From positions 13,939-62,388 of the forward strand of contig JAQSDW010000041.1 in the NCBI GenBank assembly GCA_029946105.1: a stretch of DNA of 48,450 nt, in the 5' to 3' direction. The notes under the pieces were generated by a model. The model made no database searches. It saw nothing but the letters and a program-made list of their open reading frames with translations, and was not told where the DNA came from. Source of the DNA: Reyranella sp. (GTDB taxonomy: Bacteria > Pseudomonadota > Alphaproteobacteria > Reyranellales > Reyranellaceae). Both the position numbers and the translations under genes were made by a program. Numbering within the stretch: position 1 is the stretch's first letter; every line of letters starts with the position of its first letter. This document shows positions 15,471 through 26,986 of the stretch, one piece after another.

Positions 15471-17633
15471 TCAGTGGGCGATCACCAGGACGGGCGTGCG
15501 GATGTCGCGCAGCAGGGCGGCGCTGCGCGGGCCCAGGAACCGTGTCTCGCCATGGCGCAGCGAAGTGCCCATCACCACCAGGTCGTAGCGGCCTCGACGC
15601 ACGGTGCGCCTGATCTCCGAGTCGGGCTGGGCGTTGGTCGCCGTCAGGCCCTTGACGGACACGCCGCTGCGTCTGCCCAGGCGATGGGCGTCGACCAGCA
15701 CCGACATGCCCATGCGACGCGCCCGGCCGCGCAACAGGTCGGTGTCTTCCTGCGGATCGAACACATGAAGGGCGGCCACGGTGCCTTGCGTTGCCTTGGC
15801 CAGGACCAGGGCAATCTCGGTGGCGACCCTGGCTTCCTGGGTGCCGCCCGTCGGCACGAGGATATCGAGCGGCACGTCCGAGGCGTCCCATAGGCGCTCG
15901 CCGTTGACCACGATGGCAACCGGTCCGTCGAAGCTGTCGACCAGGCGCTGCAGGGCCTCTTCGAAACGGTGCGAGGCGTGCAGGATGGGATCGGCGATGC
16001 CGACGAAGGCAATGCTGTAGCCTTTGCCGGCTTCCTTTTCGACGGCATCGTCGCCGGTGGACGTCTTGACGTGGATTAGTTGTTCGATGGACAGCAGCGC
16101 CGGAGATGGCGGGGCACCATCGGCCGCAGGCGGTATCTTCTCGAGCGCCGCATTCACTGACGCGGCAAGAAGCGCGTGGCCGGGCGAGGCTTCTCCCTTC
16201 TCGGGGGCCTTCCGGGCATGATCCAGGACCGTCGTCAGGACCTGCCGGTGGGCGACGAAAATGCCCGCAAGCTTGGCCGCCAGCCGTCCATTGGCGCTGT
16301 CGTCGACCAGCACGAGGGCGCGTTCCATCTTGGGAACGCTCTCCCGCGCCTCGGCTTCTTCCGTCTCCAGCCGCTTCGCTTCGTCGTCGCGCAGCGGCAC
16401 GCGCGCCATCATCCAGCGCAGCGTCGGCGGCATGATCATGGTGGTGACCACCGCCATGGCGACGATCATTGTGTAGAGCTGATGGTTCAGGGCCCCCATC
16501 GCCAACCCGATGCTGGCGATGATGACTTCGGTGGAGCCGCGGGCGTTGAGGCCGGTCGCCATCGCCAGGGATTCGCGCAGGGTTAGGCCACCCAGCCGGC
16601 CGCCGGCCAGGGCGCCCAGGAATTTGCCCACGCTGGCGACGACAATGATCGCCAGCGTCACCAGCAGCAGGGTCGGGTCGAGCAGGGTGCGCAGGTCCAT
16701 GCCGAGGCCCGCGACGGCGAAGAAGACGGGGCTGAAGAAGGCGATGATGAAGCCGCGCAGCTCGGCCTCGATATGCTCGGTCAGGATGGGCGACTGGCCG
16801 ACCAGGACTCCGGCGATGAAGGCGCCGAGTGCCGTGTGCACGCCGATCAGGTCGGTCGTGAGCGCCATGGCGAGCATGACGAGCAGGATGGCGGTGATCA
16901 CCGGCACGTCGATCGTCATGTTGTCGTTGACCCAGACGATCAGGCGGGCGACCAGCCGGCGCCCCAGGGTCAGGCTGACGGCGAGGAAGATCGCCACGCC
17001 GGCGAGGCTGGCGGCGATGTTCTCGAGGTTCACCGAGCCATGGGCGGCAATGCCCGCGATGACGGCGATGATGATCCACGCCACGGTGTCGTCCAGGATC
17101 GCGGTCGCCAGGATGAGCTGGCCGAGGTCGCGCCGGATGGCGCCCACTTCCATCAGCACCATGGCCACGATCTTGACCGAGGAAATCGAGAGCGCGGTGC
17201 CCAGGAACAGCGCCGTGACCAGGCGAGCCTCGGGCGAGGGGATCAGGCTGTCCGGCAGCATGTAGGCGAGCAGCACGCCGCAAGCGAACGGGACGGCGAT
17301 GCCGAACAGCGACGACGACACCACGGCGCGGCGCCGGCGATTGACGAGGGCGAGGTTGGTTTCCATGCCGGTGAGCAGGAGCAGCAGCAGGATACCGATC
17401 TGCGATACGGCATCGATCATGTTCTTCAAGGCAGGGGTAGGGGGAAACACGATGTGTCTTGTTTCCGGCAACACAGCGCCGAACACCGACGGTCCCAGGA
17501 GTATGCCCGCCAGGAGCTGGCCAAAAATAGCGGGCTGACCCAGGCGGGCCATGACCTCGCCCAGCAGGCGACCGAAGAACAGCAACAGAATGAGCTCTGC
17601 CACGAAGATCGCTAGTGTATGGTCGGCTGCCAC
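15471..17633 (-). CDS. CPA2-type cation:proton antiporter with C-terminal USP domains
   Basis: 720 aa. The first 400 residues form a Na+/H+-exchanger domain of about 12 membrane segments, with family features such as GQLLAGILLGPSVFG, ATAILDDTVAWI (the paired acidic residues) and GLNARGSTEVIIASIGL. The rest is cytosolic: a first region (VLVDDSANGRLAAKLAG, about 445-560) resembling universal-stress-protein half-domains, and a last region with the USP nucleotide-binding loop VVMGTSLRHGETRFLGPRSAALL. Such fusions are thought to let a nucleotide or stress signal gate ion exchange. The exchanged ion is not readable. It is divergent from the AtzG-like/amidase unit. Confidence 0.85.
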   Translation of the reverse strand: MAADHTLAIFVAELILLLFFGRLLGEVMARLGQPAIFGQLLAGILLGPSVFGAVLPETRHIVFPPTPALKNMIDAVSQIGILLLLLLTGMETNLALVNRRRRAVVSSSLFGIAVPFACGVLLAYMLPDSLIPSPEARLVTALFLGTALSISSVKIVAMVLMEVGAIRRDLGQLILATAILDDTVAWIIIAVIAGIAAHGSVNLENIAASLAGVAIFLAVSLTLGRRLVARLIVWVNDNMTIDVPVITAILLVMLAMALTTDLIGVHTALGAFIAGVLVGQSPILTEHIEAELRGFIIAFFSPVFFAVAGLGMDLRTLLDPTLLLVTLAIIVVASVGKFLGALAGGRLGGLTLRESLAMATGLNARGSTEVIIASIGLAMGALNHQLYTMIVAMAVVTTMIMPPTLRWMMARVPLRDDEAKRLETEEAEARESVPKMERALVLVDDSANGRLAAKLAGIFVAHRQVLTTVLDHARKAPEKGEASPGHALLAASVNAALEKIPPAADGAPPSPALLSIEQLIHVKTSTGDDAVEKEAGKGYSIAFVGIADPILHASHRFEEALQRLVDSFDGPVAIVVNGERLWDASDVPLDILVPTGGTQEARVATEIALVLAKATQGTVAALHVFDPQEDTDLLRGRARRMGMSVLVDAHRLGRRSGVSVKGLTATNAQPDSEIRRTVRRGRYDLVVMGTSLRHGETRFLGPRSAALLRDIRTPVLVIAH

Positions 17634-17771
17634 TCGCTGCTCCCCGCCCCATTGACCCGCAGGGTGCGGATTTCAACGTCCGGCGGGGCGCCAAGGTTGC
17701 GCATGGACTCCCCACGGCAAGTCGTGCTGACGTTCAAGTCGCAATCGTACAGTGGAGCGGGAGACGGGGCG

Positions 17772-17999
17772 ATGGACAAGCCGGCCATGGACAAGACGAC
17801 GATCGACAATCAGACGGTAGACAACAAGATTGTGGAAGTGTTGGCGCGCCGTGCCGGCCTCGACAAGGCGCTGGCCCAGTTTCCCGACGACGTGGCCGCC
17901 GCAGTGGCCCAGGCCGCCGGTGCCGTCCAGAAGATCAAAGTGCCCGCGGATCCACGCGCCGAACCGTGGCCACCGATGCGCGCGGGAGATGGCCTGTGA
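17772..17999 (+). CDS. AtzG-like (DUF4089-type) small subunit of an amidase
   Basis: 75 aa. Begins MDKPAMDKTTIDNQTVDNK with four DK/DN-type repeats, followed by a helical bundle (IVEVLARRAGLDKALAQFPDD, VAAAVAQAAGAVQKIK) and a Pro/Trp-rich tail (PADPRAEPWPPMRAGDGL). Size, position 10 bases upstream of an AtzE-type amidase and the tail containing an acidic residue before a hydrophobic Pro pair are those of AtzG/DUF4089, which binds and stabilises AtzE like GatC does GatA. Similarity is by layout more than by strict motif. The start could also be ATG 17703, but 17772 follows GGAG/GGGGCG better. Confidence 0.55.
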   Translation: MDKPAMDKTTIDNQTVDNKIVEVLARRAGLDKALAQFPDDVAAAVAQAAGAVQKIKVPADPRAEPWPPMRAGDGL

Positions 18000-18009
18000 G
18001 GAGCGGGAC

Positions 18010-19404
18010 ATGAGCGACCTGCATTGGATGTCGGCGGCCGCAGCGGCCAAGGCGATTGCCGCCCGGGACCTCTCGCCGGTCGAGCTGATGGCGGCGCTGC
18101 TGGCCCGCATCGAGCAGCTCGATCCGAAGCTCAATACCTTCATCCGGCTCGACGGCGAGGCGGCCATGGCCGCTGCGCGGACAGCCGAGGCCGAAGTCGC
18201 GGCGGGTCGCCTCCGCGGGCCGCTGCATGGCGTGCCGGTCGGCATCAAGGACATCATCGACGTCGCGGGCCTCCCCACGACCTGCCACTCGAAGATCCTG
18301 CAGGACAATATCGCCACGTCTGATGCAGTCTGCGTGTCGAAGCTGCGCGGCGCCGGCGCCATCGTGCTGGGCAAGCTTTCGACCCATGAGTTCGCCATCG
18401 GCGGGCCGAGCCACGACCTGCCCTGGCCTCCGGCGCGCAATCCCTGGAACACCGATCATCATCCCGGCGGCTCGTCGTCGGGCTCGGGGTCCGGCGTTGC
18501 GGCCGGATTGTTTCCCATGGCGCTGGGCTCCGACACGGGCGGCAGCGTGCGCAATCCGGCGAGCTGCTGCGGCATCGTCGGTCTCAAGCCGACCTATGGC
18601 CTGGTCTCGCGCCGCGGTGTCTTTCCGCTGTCCTTCACCCTCGACCATGTCGGGCCGATGACACGCACCGTGGCCGACAATGCCCTGATGCTAAAAGTTC
18701 TCGCCGGTCACGATCCGGCCGACCCCGGCAGCGCGGCGCCGCCCCGCGGCGGCTATGCCGAAGGCCTGGAGCGCAGCATGCTCGGCTTGCGGGTGGGCTT
18801 CGTGCGGCATTTCCACGAGGTCGACCAGCCGGCCGACCCGGAGGTGACGGCGGCCCTGGAACATGTCGCGCGCACGCTCCAGCTCGAAGGCGCCGAGGTG
18901 CGCGATATCCATCTGCCGACGCTGGGCGAGTTCGCGGCGGTCAATCGCGTGATCCTGCAAAGCGAGGCGTGGGCGATCCACGGTCCGTGGCTGCGCGAGC
19001 GGCCGGGCGATTACGGCCAGCTCGCGCGTCGCCGCCTGATGGGGGGCGCATTCTTCGCCGCCGGCGACTACGTCCAGGCCCAGCGCCGCCGGCTGGAGAT
19101 GATCGCCGCCGTCGAGGAGGCTCTGCGCGACGTCGACGTGCTGCTGTGCGCGAGCTCGATGGATCCGGCCTGCCGCATCGACATTCCGGCCGACATCGAA
19201 CGGACCTATCCACGCCAGGCGCGCACGCCGTTCAACGTCACCGGCCATCCCGCACTTGCCATGATGGCCGGCGTCTCGGCATCGGGCCTGCCGCTCTCGG
19301 TCCAGTTCGTCGGCCGCAACTTCGCCGAGGCGACGCTGTTCCAGGTGGCGCGGGGCTGGGAGCGGGCGGCGGGCACGGACAAGAAACATCCGGCGATCGT
19401 GTGA
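18010..19404 (+). CDS. amidase-signature hydrolase (AtzE/GatA-like)
   Basis: 464 aa. Amidase-signature Ser-cisSer-Lys triad: Lys80 in GVPVGIKD, the cis-serine at 155-156 in HPGGSSSGSGSG, and nucleophile Ser179 in GSDTGGSVRNPA. GLKPTYGLVSRRGVFPL is the usual following block. It hydrolyses an amide, possibly a carboxybiuret-like or other small amide as in the AtzE group; GatA itself is unlikely because gatC and gatB are absent and the companion is AtzG-like. The AtzG-like gene ends 10 bases before and was probably made with it. Substrate unknown. Confidence 0.85.
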   Translation: MSDLHWMSAAAAAKAIAARDLSPVELMAALLARIEQLDPKLNTFIRLDGEAAMAAARTAEAEVAAGRLRGPLHGVPVGIKDIIDVAGLPTTCHSKILQDNIATSDAVCVSKLRGAGAIVLGKLSTHEFAIGGPSHDLPWPPARNPWNTDHHPGGSSSGSGSGVAAGLFPMALGSDTGGSVRNPASCCGIVGLKPTYGLVSRRGVFPLSFTLDHVGPMTRTVADNALMLKVLAGHDPADPGSAAPPRGGYAEGLERSMLGLRVGFVRHFHEVDQPADPEVTAALEHVARTLQLEGAEVRDIHLPTLGEFAAVNRVILQSEAWAIHGPWLRERPGDYGQLARRRLMGGAFFAAGDYVQAQRRRLEMIAAVEEALRDVDVLLCASSMDPACRIDIPADIERTYPRQARTPFNVTGHPALAMMAGVSASGLPLSVQFVGRNFAEATLFQVARGWERAAGTDKKHPAIV

Positions 19405-19562
19405 AAACTAGGCTGCAAGGCTTTTTCTCGAGATGCCGGCTAATCGGAATCTATTCGTCGAATTAGCTCTTCTCGTCCGACCCGCCTTGCCGGTTGGTGG
19501 TTGGCCTGCCTATCTCTTCTGTGACACTCCCCCAGCGGGATGACAGTTTCACGAGGGTCTAC

Positions 19563-20912
19563 ATGGCCAGGGACAAAAAACTCCGCCTCGGCGCCTTCAT
19601 GCGCCCGGTCAGCATCCACACCGCCGCCTGGCGCTATCCCGGCGGCACGCCCGATGGCAACTTCAACCTCAAGGCCTTGATCCAGTACGCCCAGACGCTG
19701 GAGCGTGGCCGGTTCGATGCCTTCTTCATGGCCGATCATCTGGCCGTGCTGAACATGCCGATGGAGGCGCTGAAGCGATCGGCGACGGTGACGTCGTTCG
19801 ATCCGCTGACCCTGCTGCCGGCCCTTGCCCAGCACACCCGGCATCTCGGCCTGATCGCCACCGCGTCGACCACCTTCGAGCCGCCCTACACGATCGCGCG
19901 GCGCTTCGCCTCGCTCGACCATATCTCCGACGGCCGGGCCGGCTGGAATCTCGTGACCACGTCGAACCCCGACGCGGCGCTCAACTTCGGCATGGACGAG
20001 CAGATGGAACATGGCGAGCGCTATGCCCGCGCCCGTGAGTTCTACGATGTCGTGACCGGCCTGTGGGATTCATGGGCCGACGACGCCTTCATCCGCGACG
20101 TCGAGAACGGTCTCTACTTCGACCCCGACAAGCTCCATGTGCTGGACCACAAGGGCAAATACCTGAAGGTGCGCGGCCCCCTGAACATCGCGCGGCCGGT
20201 CCAGGGCTGGCCGGTGATGGTCCAGGCCGGCGCCTCGGATGCCGGCCGCCAGCTCGCCGCCGAGACGGCGGAGATGGTGTTTGCCGCGGGTGGGCCGATC
20301 GAGGCGGGCCGCGCCTTCTATGCCGACGTGAAGGGACGGGCGGCCAGGATCGGCCGCAACCCCGACCACATCAAGATTCTGCCGGGCGCCTTCACGATCA
20401 TCGGCGATTCGCTCGACGAGGCGCAGGAGAAGCGGCTCAGGCTCGACAGCCTGGTGAGTTGGGACAGCGGCATCGCGGCCCTCTCGATCGCCACCGGCGT
20501 CGATGCGCGCAAGTTCGATCCCGACGGACCGCTGCCCGAGATTCCCGAAACCAACCAGAGCAAGAGCGGCCGTGAGCGCGTCGTGGCTCTGGCCAAGCGC
20601 GAGAATTTGACCGTCCGCCAGCTGGCCGGCCGCCTCGGCGGCTATGGCGGCCTCGCCATGATGGGCACGCCGAAGATGATCGCCGATCAGATGGAAGAGT
20701 GGCTGGTGACCGAAGCCAGCGACGGCTTCAACGTCATGTTCCCCTACCTGCCGGGCGGCCTCGACGATTTCGTGAACAAGGTCGTGCCCGAGCTGCAGCG
20801 CCGCGGCATCTTCCGCACCGAGTACGAGGGCGCGACCTTGCGCGAAAACCTCGGCCTGCCGCGACCGGAAAACCGGTTCTTTCCGGCTGCCAGCCGAAAG
20901 GCCGCGGAGTAG
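19563..20912 (+). CDS. LLM-class flavin-dependent monooxygenase (NtaA/DszA-type)
   Basis: 449 aa, the normal length of the NtaA/SnaA/DszA/DmoA branch of luciferase-like FMNH2-dependent monooxygenases. Characteristic blocks are FDAFFMADHLAVLN, STTFEPPYTIARRFASLDHISDGRAGWNLVTT and PVMVQAGASDAGRQLAAETAEMVF. The enzyme uses reduced FMN from a separate reductase, which is not obviously encoded next to it. Substrates in this branch include chelators, sulfur compounds and dimethyl sulfide, so catabolism of a sulfur or aminocarboxylate compound is possible but unproven. ATG 19563 removes a poorly matching 23-residue extension (frame open from 19494). A 158-bp gap separates it from the amidase. Confidence 0.85.
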   Translation: MARDKKLRLGAFMRPVSIHTAAWRYPGGTPDGNFNLKALIQYAQTLERGRFDAFFMADHLAVLNMPMEALKRSATVTSFDPLTLLPALAQHTRHLGLIATASTTFEPPYTIARRFASLDHISDGRAGWNLVTTSNPDAALNFGMDEQMEHGERYARAREFYDVVTGLWDSWADDAFIRDVENGLYFDPDKLHVLDHKGKYLKVRGPLNIARPVQGWPVMVQAGASDAGRQLAAETAEMVFAAGGPIEAGRAFYADVKGRAARIGRNPDHIKILPGAFTIIGDSLDEAQEKRLRLDSLVSWDSGIAALSIATGVDARKFDPDGPLPEIPETNQSKSGRERVVALAKRENLTVRQLAGRLGGYGGLAMMGTPKMIADQMEEWLVTEASDGFNVMFPYLPGGLDDFVNKVVPELQRRGIFRTEYEGATLRENLGLPRPENRFFPAASRKAAE

Positions 20913-20952
20913 CAGCGTCGCACGGGCGTCGCGAATCGGCTAATCTTGCTGC

Positions 20953-21795
20953 ATGAGCTTCGACATTGATGTGGCCAGCGCCGACGACGTCGCGCGCATG
21001 GCCGATTGGGCCGGCGATGAGGGCTGGAACCCCGGCAACACCGACGCACTGGCCTTTCACGCCGCCGACCCCGGCGCCTTCCTGATCGGCCGTCTCGACG
21101 GTCGACCGGTCGCCTGCATCTCGGTCGTGCGCTACGGCGCGTCCCTGGGCTTTCTCGGCTTCTATATCGCCCGGCCGGAAGCCCGCGGGAAAGGTTATGG
21201 CATCCAGGTCTGGCGGGCCGGCATGGCGCGGCTTGAGGGTCGCAACGTCGGTCTCGACGGCGTCGTGGCGCAGCAGCACAACTACAAGAAATCGGGGTTC
21301 CGCTCGGCCTGGAACAATATCCGGCACGAAGGGGCGCCATCCGAGGTTGCGCCGCCCAAGGGTGTCGGCCTTGTCGATGCCCGCAGTATCGCCTTCGACA
21401 AGCTTGCTGCCTTCGATCGCCGATTCTTTCCCGAGGCCCGCGACTCGTTTCTGGCGGCCTGGATTTCGATGCCCGAACGCGCCGCGATGGTGGCCGTGCA
21501 GGATGGCCAACTGATGGGCTTCGCAGTGATGCGCGCCTGCCGCGCCGCCTCGCGCGTCGGCCCCCTGTTCGCCGGCTCACCGGAGATCGCGGGAGCACTC
21601 GTCAGTGCGCTGGCGACGAAGACCGGCGCCACGGCGGTTGCCATCGACGTGCCCGACCGCAACAAGCCCGCGGTCCGGCTCGCCGAGCAGATGGGCCTGA
21701 AGGCTTCGTTCGAAACAGCGCGCATGTACACCGGGCCCGATCCGGCGGTCGAGTATGCCGGCCTGTTCGGCGTTAGCAGTCTCGAGCTGGGCTGA
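20953..21795 (+). CDS. tandem-GNAT acetyltransferase
   Basis: 280 aa with two GNAT-like halves. The first (about 1-130) has the acetyl-CoA-binding motif ARPEARGKGYGIQVW; the second (about 150-275, ending PAVRLAEQMGLKASFETARMY) lacks an obvious pyrophosphate loop and resembles the C-terminal domain of YitH/HxK-type double-GNAT proteins (Acetyltransf_18-like). The substrate is unknown; such proteins acetylate small amines. It starts 40 bases after the monooxygenase stop, probably cotranscribed. No terminator-like hairpin immediately follows; the repeat block downstream may take that role. Confidence 0.75.
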   Translation: MSFDIDVASADDVARMADWAGDEGWNPGNTDALAFHAADPGAFLIGRLDGRPVACISVVRYGASLGFLGFYIARPEARGKGYGIQVWRAGMARLEGRNVGLDGVVAQQHNYKKSGFRSAWNNIRHEGAPSEVAPPKGVGLVDARSIAFDKLAAFDRRFFPEARDSFLAAWISMPERAAMVAVQDGQLMGFAVMRACRAASRVGPLFAGSPEIAGALVSALATKTGATAVAIDVPDRNKPAVRLAEQMGLKASFETARMYTGPDPAVEYAGLFGVSSLELG

Positions 21796-21804
21796 TCGCA
21801 TTCA

Positions 21805-22018
21805 CACATCGGACTGAGTCCTCTCCGCCGCGTAGCGGGGGAGAGGAAGGGACCCATTGCGAAGCAATGGGTAGGTGAGGTGGTGTCCGATACGACGGCG
21901 GTGTGCGAGATGAGAAGTCGAAGACCCACCTCACCCTCCCCACGCTTCGCGCGGGTCCCTCCCTCTCCCCCCGTGATGACGCGGGTGGAGAGGGCGCATG
22001 AGCGGATATGTGAATCCG
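21805..22018. repeat. composite inverted repeat, intergenic palindromic element
   Basis: This is most of the 350-base gap between the convergent GNAT and lon genes. Two arms, about 21820-21882 and 21925-21993, are imperfect inverted copies (AGGGACCC, GGTGAGGTGG against CCACCTCACC, GGGTCCCTCCCTCTCC). Inside each arm are smaller hairpins: CCTCTCC/GGAGAGG at 21820-21846, a perfect 9-bp ACCCATTGC-GAA-GCAATGGGT at 21852-21872, and CCTCTCC/GGAGAGG again around 21962-21993. Outer ends ATTCACACATC and TATGTGAATCC are also roughly inverted. Elements of this look are repeated in many alphaproteobacterial genomes. No protein is encoded. Confidence 0.8.
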
Positions 22019-22022
22019 ACTA

Positions 22023-22145
22023 GAGCGGGATGATTTGAGGTCCGTTCCTCATCCAGACGCACCACTTCGGGCGGAGTAACCTCCGCCCTCGAGTGGCGTG
22101 CTCCTCCGACAGGTGCTTAGCCGATTCGACTTGGTGTCATCCGGC

Positions 22146-22147
<2 letters not shown>
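22023..22147. repeat. second intergenic palindrome, GAGCnGGATGA ends
   Basis: Ends are GAGCGGGATGA (22023-22033) and TCATCCGGCTC (22137-22147), an 11-bp inverted pair with one mismatch. The centre has a strong hairpin GGGCGGAG-TAAC-CTCCGCCC (22069-22088) extended by CCACT/AGTGG. The right end overlaps the lon stop codon by two bases. It may act as a shared terminator. Similar GAGCxGGATGA elements are known to me from alphaproteobacterial intergenic regions. Confidence 0.65.
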
Positions 22148-24544
<2,397 letters not shown>

Positions 24545-24548
<4 letters not shown>

Positions 24549-24967
24549 GGCTTGCCCCTTCGCGCGGGAACCTTGGTCAGGCTGATCACCAGGCAGCCGT
24601 TCACCGCCGTTCGCCGCACGGAATCATAGCGGCCGGCCGGCAATTCGATCCGCCTCTCGAAACGGCCCTGCGGCAGTTCGAGGCGATGGATCGTGGCGGT
24701 GCGCAATTCGTCCGGCAGCACGCGCACGCCGGCAATGATCAGGACGCCGTCGTCGATCACGGCCTGGACCTGCTGGACATCGACGCCGGGCAGGGCGGCC
24801 AGAACGAGGACTGCTTCGTCCGTCTCCAGCATGTCGACGGGCGGCTCCCAGTTGACGCCTTGCGCCGATGCCTGGGGCCGGAACATCTGGCGGTGGAGTC
24901 GATCGGCCTGCGACAGCATGTGCAGCGCTTCCGACCACATCCAGTCGCGTGGATCACCTCGGGTCAT
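24545..24967 (-). CDS. Hsp20/alpha-crystallin-type small heat-shock protein
   Basis: 140 aa. Residues about 40-130 form an alpha-crystallin domain: VDMLETDEAVLVLAALPGV, the VLIIAGVRVLP strand pair, RRIELPAGRYD and the C-terminal NGCLVISLTKV. The usual A-x-x-x-n-G-v-L motif is here TAVNGCLVI. Such proteins hold unfolding clients until ATP-dependent machines act. Its gene overlaps lon by four bases and is preceded by a sigma32-like promoter, so a heat-shock-induced holdase-protease pair is likely. ATG 24967 has AGGGGA upstream. Confidence 0.88.
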
Positions 24968-25465
24968 GTCAATGAATCCCCTTTCTCGGTCTGGAGAATA
25001 TAGGGAGCGTTGGCGCCGATGACAGGGGGTACGGGGACAGGGTTAAAGTTGCATATTTAGCGGAAATATGCCAGTATTTTTGATAGGTTGGCGACAAATA
25101 CGCCGGCCTTCCCTATCTCCGGCAAAGACCTGCCCGCGCCCTCTCGATTCCGCCAGAAGGGCCGCGGGTTCGCGTTCAAACGCAAGGTCGCCGCCGCGGG
25201 TCCTGACCCGTGGTCAGACGCAACCATAAGCCTGGGCCCCCTCTCCCGAGGAAGGCGCTTCAACGACGCTGGCCGAACCGGCGCATCCGGCACTTTCAGT
25301 TCGGGGGATCGACGGCCTGATGTCCTGTCGGGAGACAGGTCCGTGGACAGATCCTGAGACAACATTTGATACGCTTTGGTGTCTCACGGCGTTCCGGGAA
25401 AGGCCCGGATTTATTGGCTTCCCGGCGGTCGGGAGGCTGAAATCGCCGCGTGCGATTCGTGCCAG
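24968..25465. other. 498-bp intergenic region without a supportable gene
   Basis: Between hsp20 (start at 24967) and the next minus-strand gene's stop (25466). Apart from the candidate heat-shock promoter it has an AT-rich patch around 25043-25085 (unusual for this GC-rich window), a hairpin CCTGTC-GGGA-GACAGG at 25324-25339 and another CCGGG-AAAGG-CCCGG at 25394-25408. Open frames of about 90-100 codons exist on both strands across the same bases, show no recognisable domain and lack clear ribosome sites; I do not call them. It may hold a small RNA or a decayed gene. Confidence 0.6.
24996..25026 (-). promoter_or_regulatory. candidate sigma32 (RpoH) heat-shock promoter for hsp20-lon
   Basis: Read on the minus strand: CCTG at 25026-25023, an 18-base spacer, then CCTATATTC at 25004-24996, about 30 bases before the hsp20 start codon. 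The alphaproteobacterial heat-shock consensus is CTTG-N17/18-CYTATnTnnG; the -10 part fits well, the -35 has one mismatch in four. Position and the nature of the genes support it; it is not experimentally shown. Confidence 0.5.
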
Positions 25466-26020
25466 CTAGCGCGTGACCTCGGTCACGACGGCGCGGTTGG
25501 CCTTTCCGGCGCCGTCGCTGAAGTCATAGCGGATGGCGAACTTGTCGGTGGGGGAGACCCACCAGCGCGAGAGCGAGCGTTGGCCCTTGTCGCCGTGCTC
25601 GTTCATCTCGATCAGGAAGGTATCGATCATCTTGTCACTCGGGCCCGTGCGCCGCTCATAGCGCGCGACGGCAAGCACATAGGTCCAGGTGCCGCCCCCG
25701 ACCTTGTAGCTGGCTTCGATCTTCTTGCCGACTTCGAGCGGCCACAGCCGCGCGGGCCGCAACGCTGCGATGTAGGCGGTGGTGTCGTTGCCTTCGGCCG
25801 ATGGGTTGTCGAACAGCAGGGCGCGCAGCTTGAAGGGTTTGCCGCCGACGCGGTCCAGGGTGCAGTCCATGCCGTCACGGCCGCGGGCGATGACTTTTAC
25901 GCCGCTGTCATAGGTGAAGGTTGTGCCCGGGTCCGGACAGGCGAACGCCATGGTCTGGGCGGAAGCCACACCCGAGAGGGCGCAGACGGCGAGCAGGGCG
26001 GACAGGGCAGGCAGTTTCAT
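25466..26020 (-). CDS. secreted protein of unknown function
   Basis: 184 aa. A clear signal peptide, MKLPALSALLAVCALSGVASAQ, is followed by a mature beta-rich region with two Cys (ACPDPGTTFTYDSG and DCTLDRVGG) that could form a disulfide. Later parts (RPARLWPLEVGKKIEASYKVGGG, WVSPTDKFAIRYDFSDG) are hydrophilic. I do not recognise a family. ATG 26020 is chosen for the signal peptide rather than the earlier in-frame start at 26068, which would fall inside the end of the upstream ATPase gene. It lies 19 bases downstream of the ABC ATPase gene and is the last gene of the transporter array; being exported, it might assist binding or be unrelated. Confidence 0.75.
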   Translation of the reverse strand: MKLPALSALLAVCALSGVASAQTMAFACPDPGTTFTYDSGVKVIARGRDGMDCTLDRVGGKPFKLRALLFDNPSAEGNDTTAYIAALRPARLWPLEVGKKIEASYKVGGGTWTYVLAVARYERRTGPSDKMIDTFLIEMNEHGDKGQRSLSRWWVSPTDKFAIRYDFSDGAGKANRAVVTEVTR

Positions 26021-26039
26021 GCGCCCGATCATAGCCGAC

Positions 26040-26981
<942 letters not shown>

Positions 26982-26986
26982 CGTAG

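Noticed and set aside
15463..17715. 750-codon frame parallel to the antiporter gene
   Set aside because: Same strand, different frame; rich in R/P/H/G with no hydrophobic segments, unlike the real 720-aa membrane protein.
25057..25365. Overlapping small frames on both strands (about 89 and 102 codons) in the 25-kb gap
   Set aside because: No ribosome site, no recognisable domain, mutually overlapping; left as an intergenic region.
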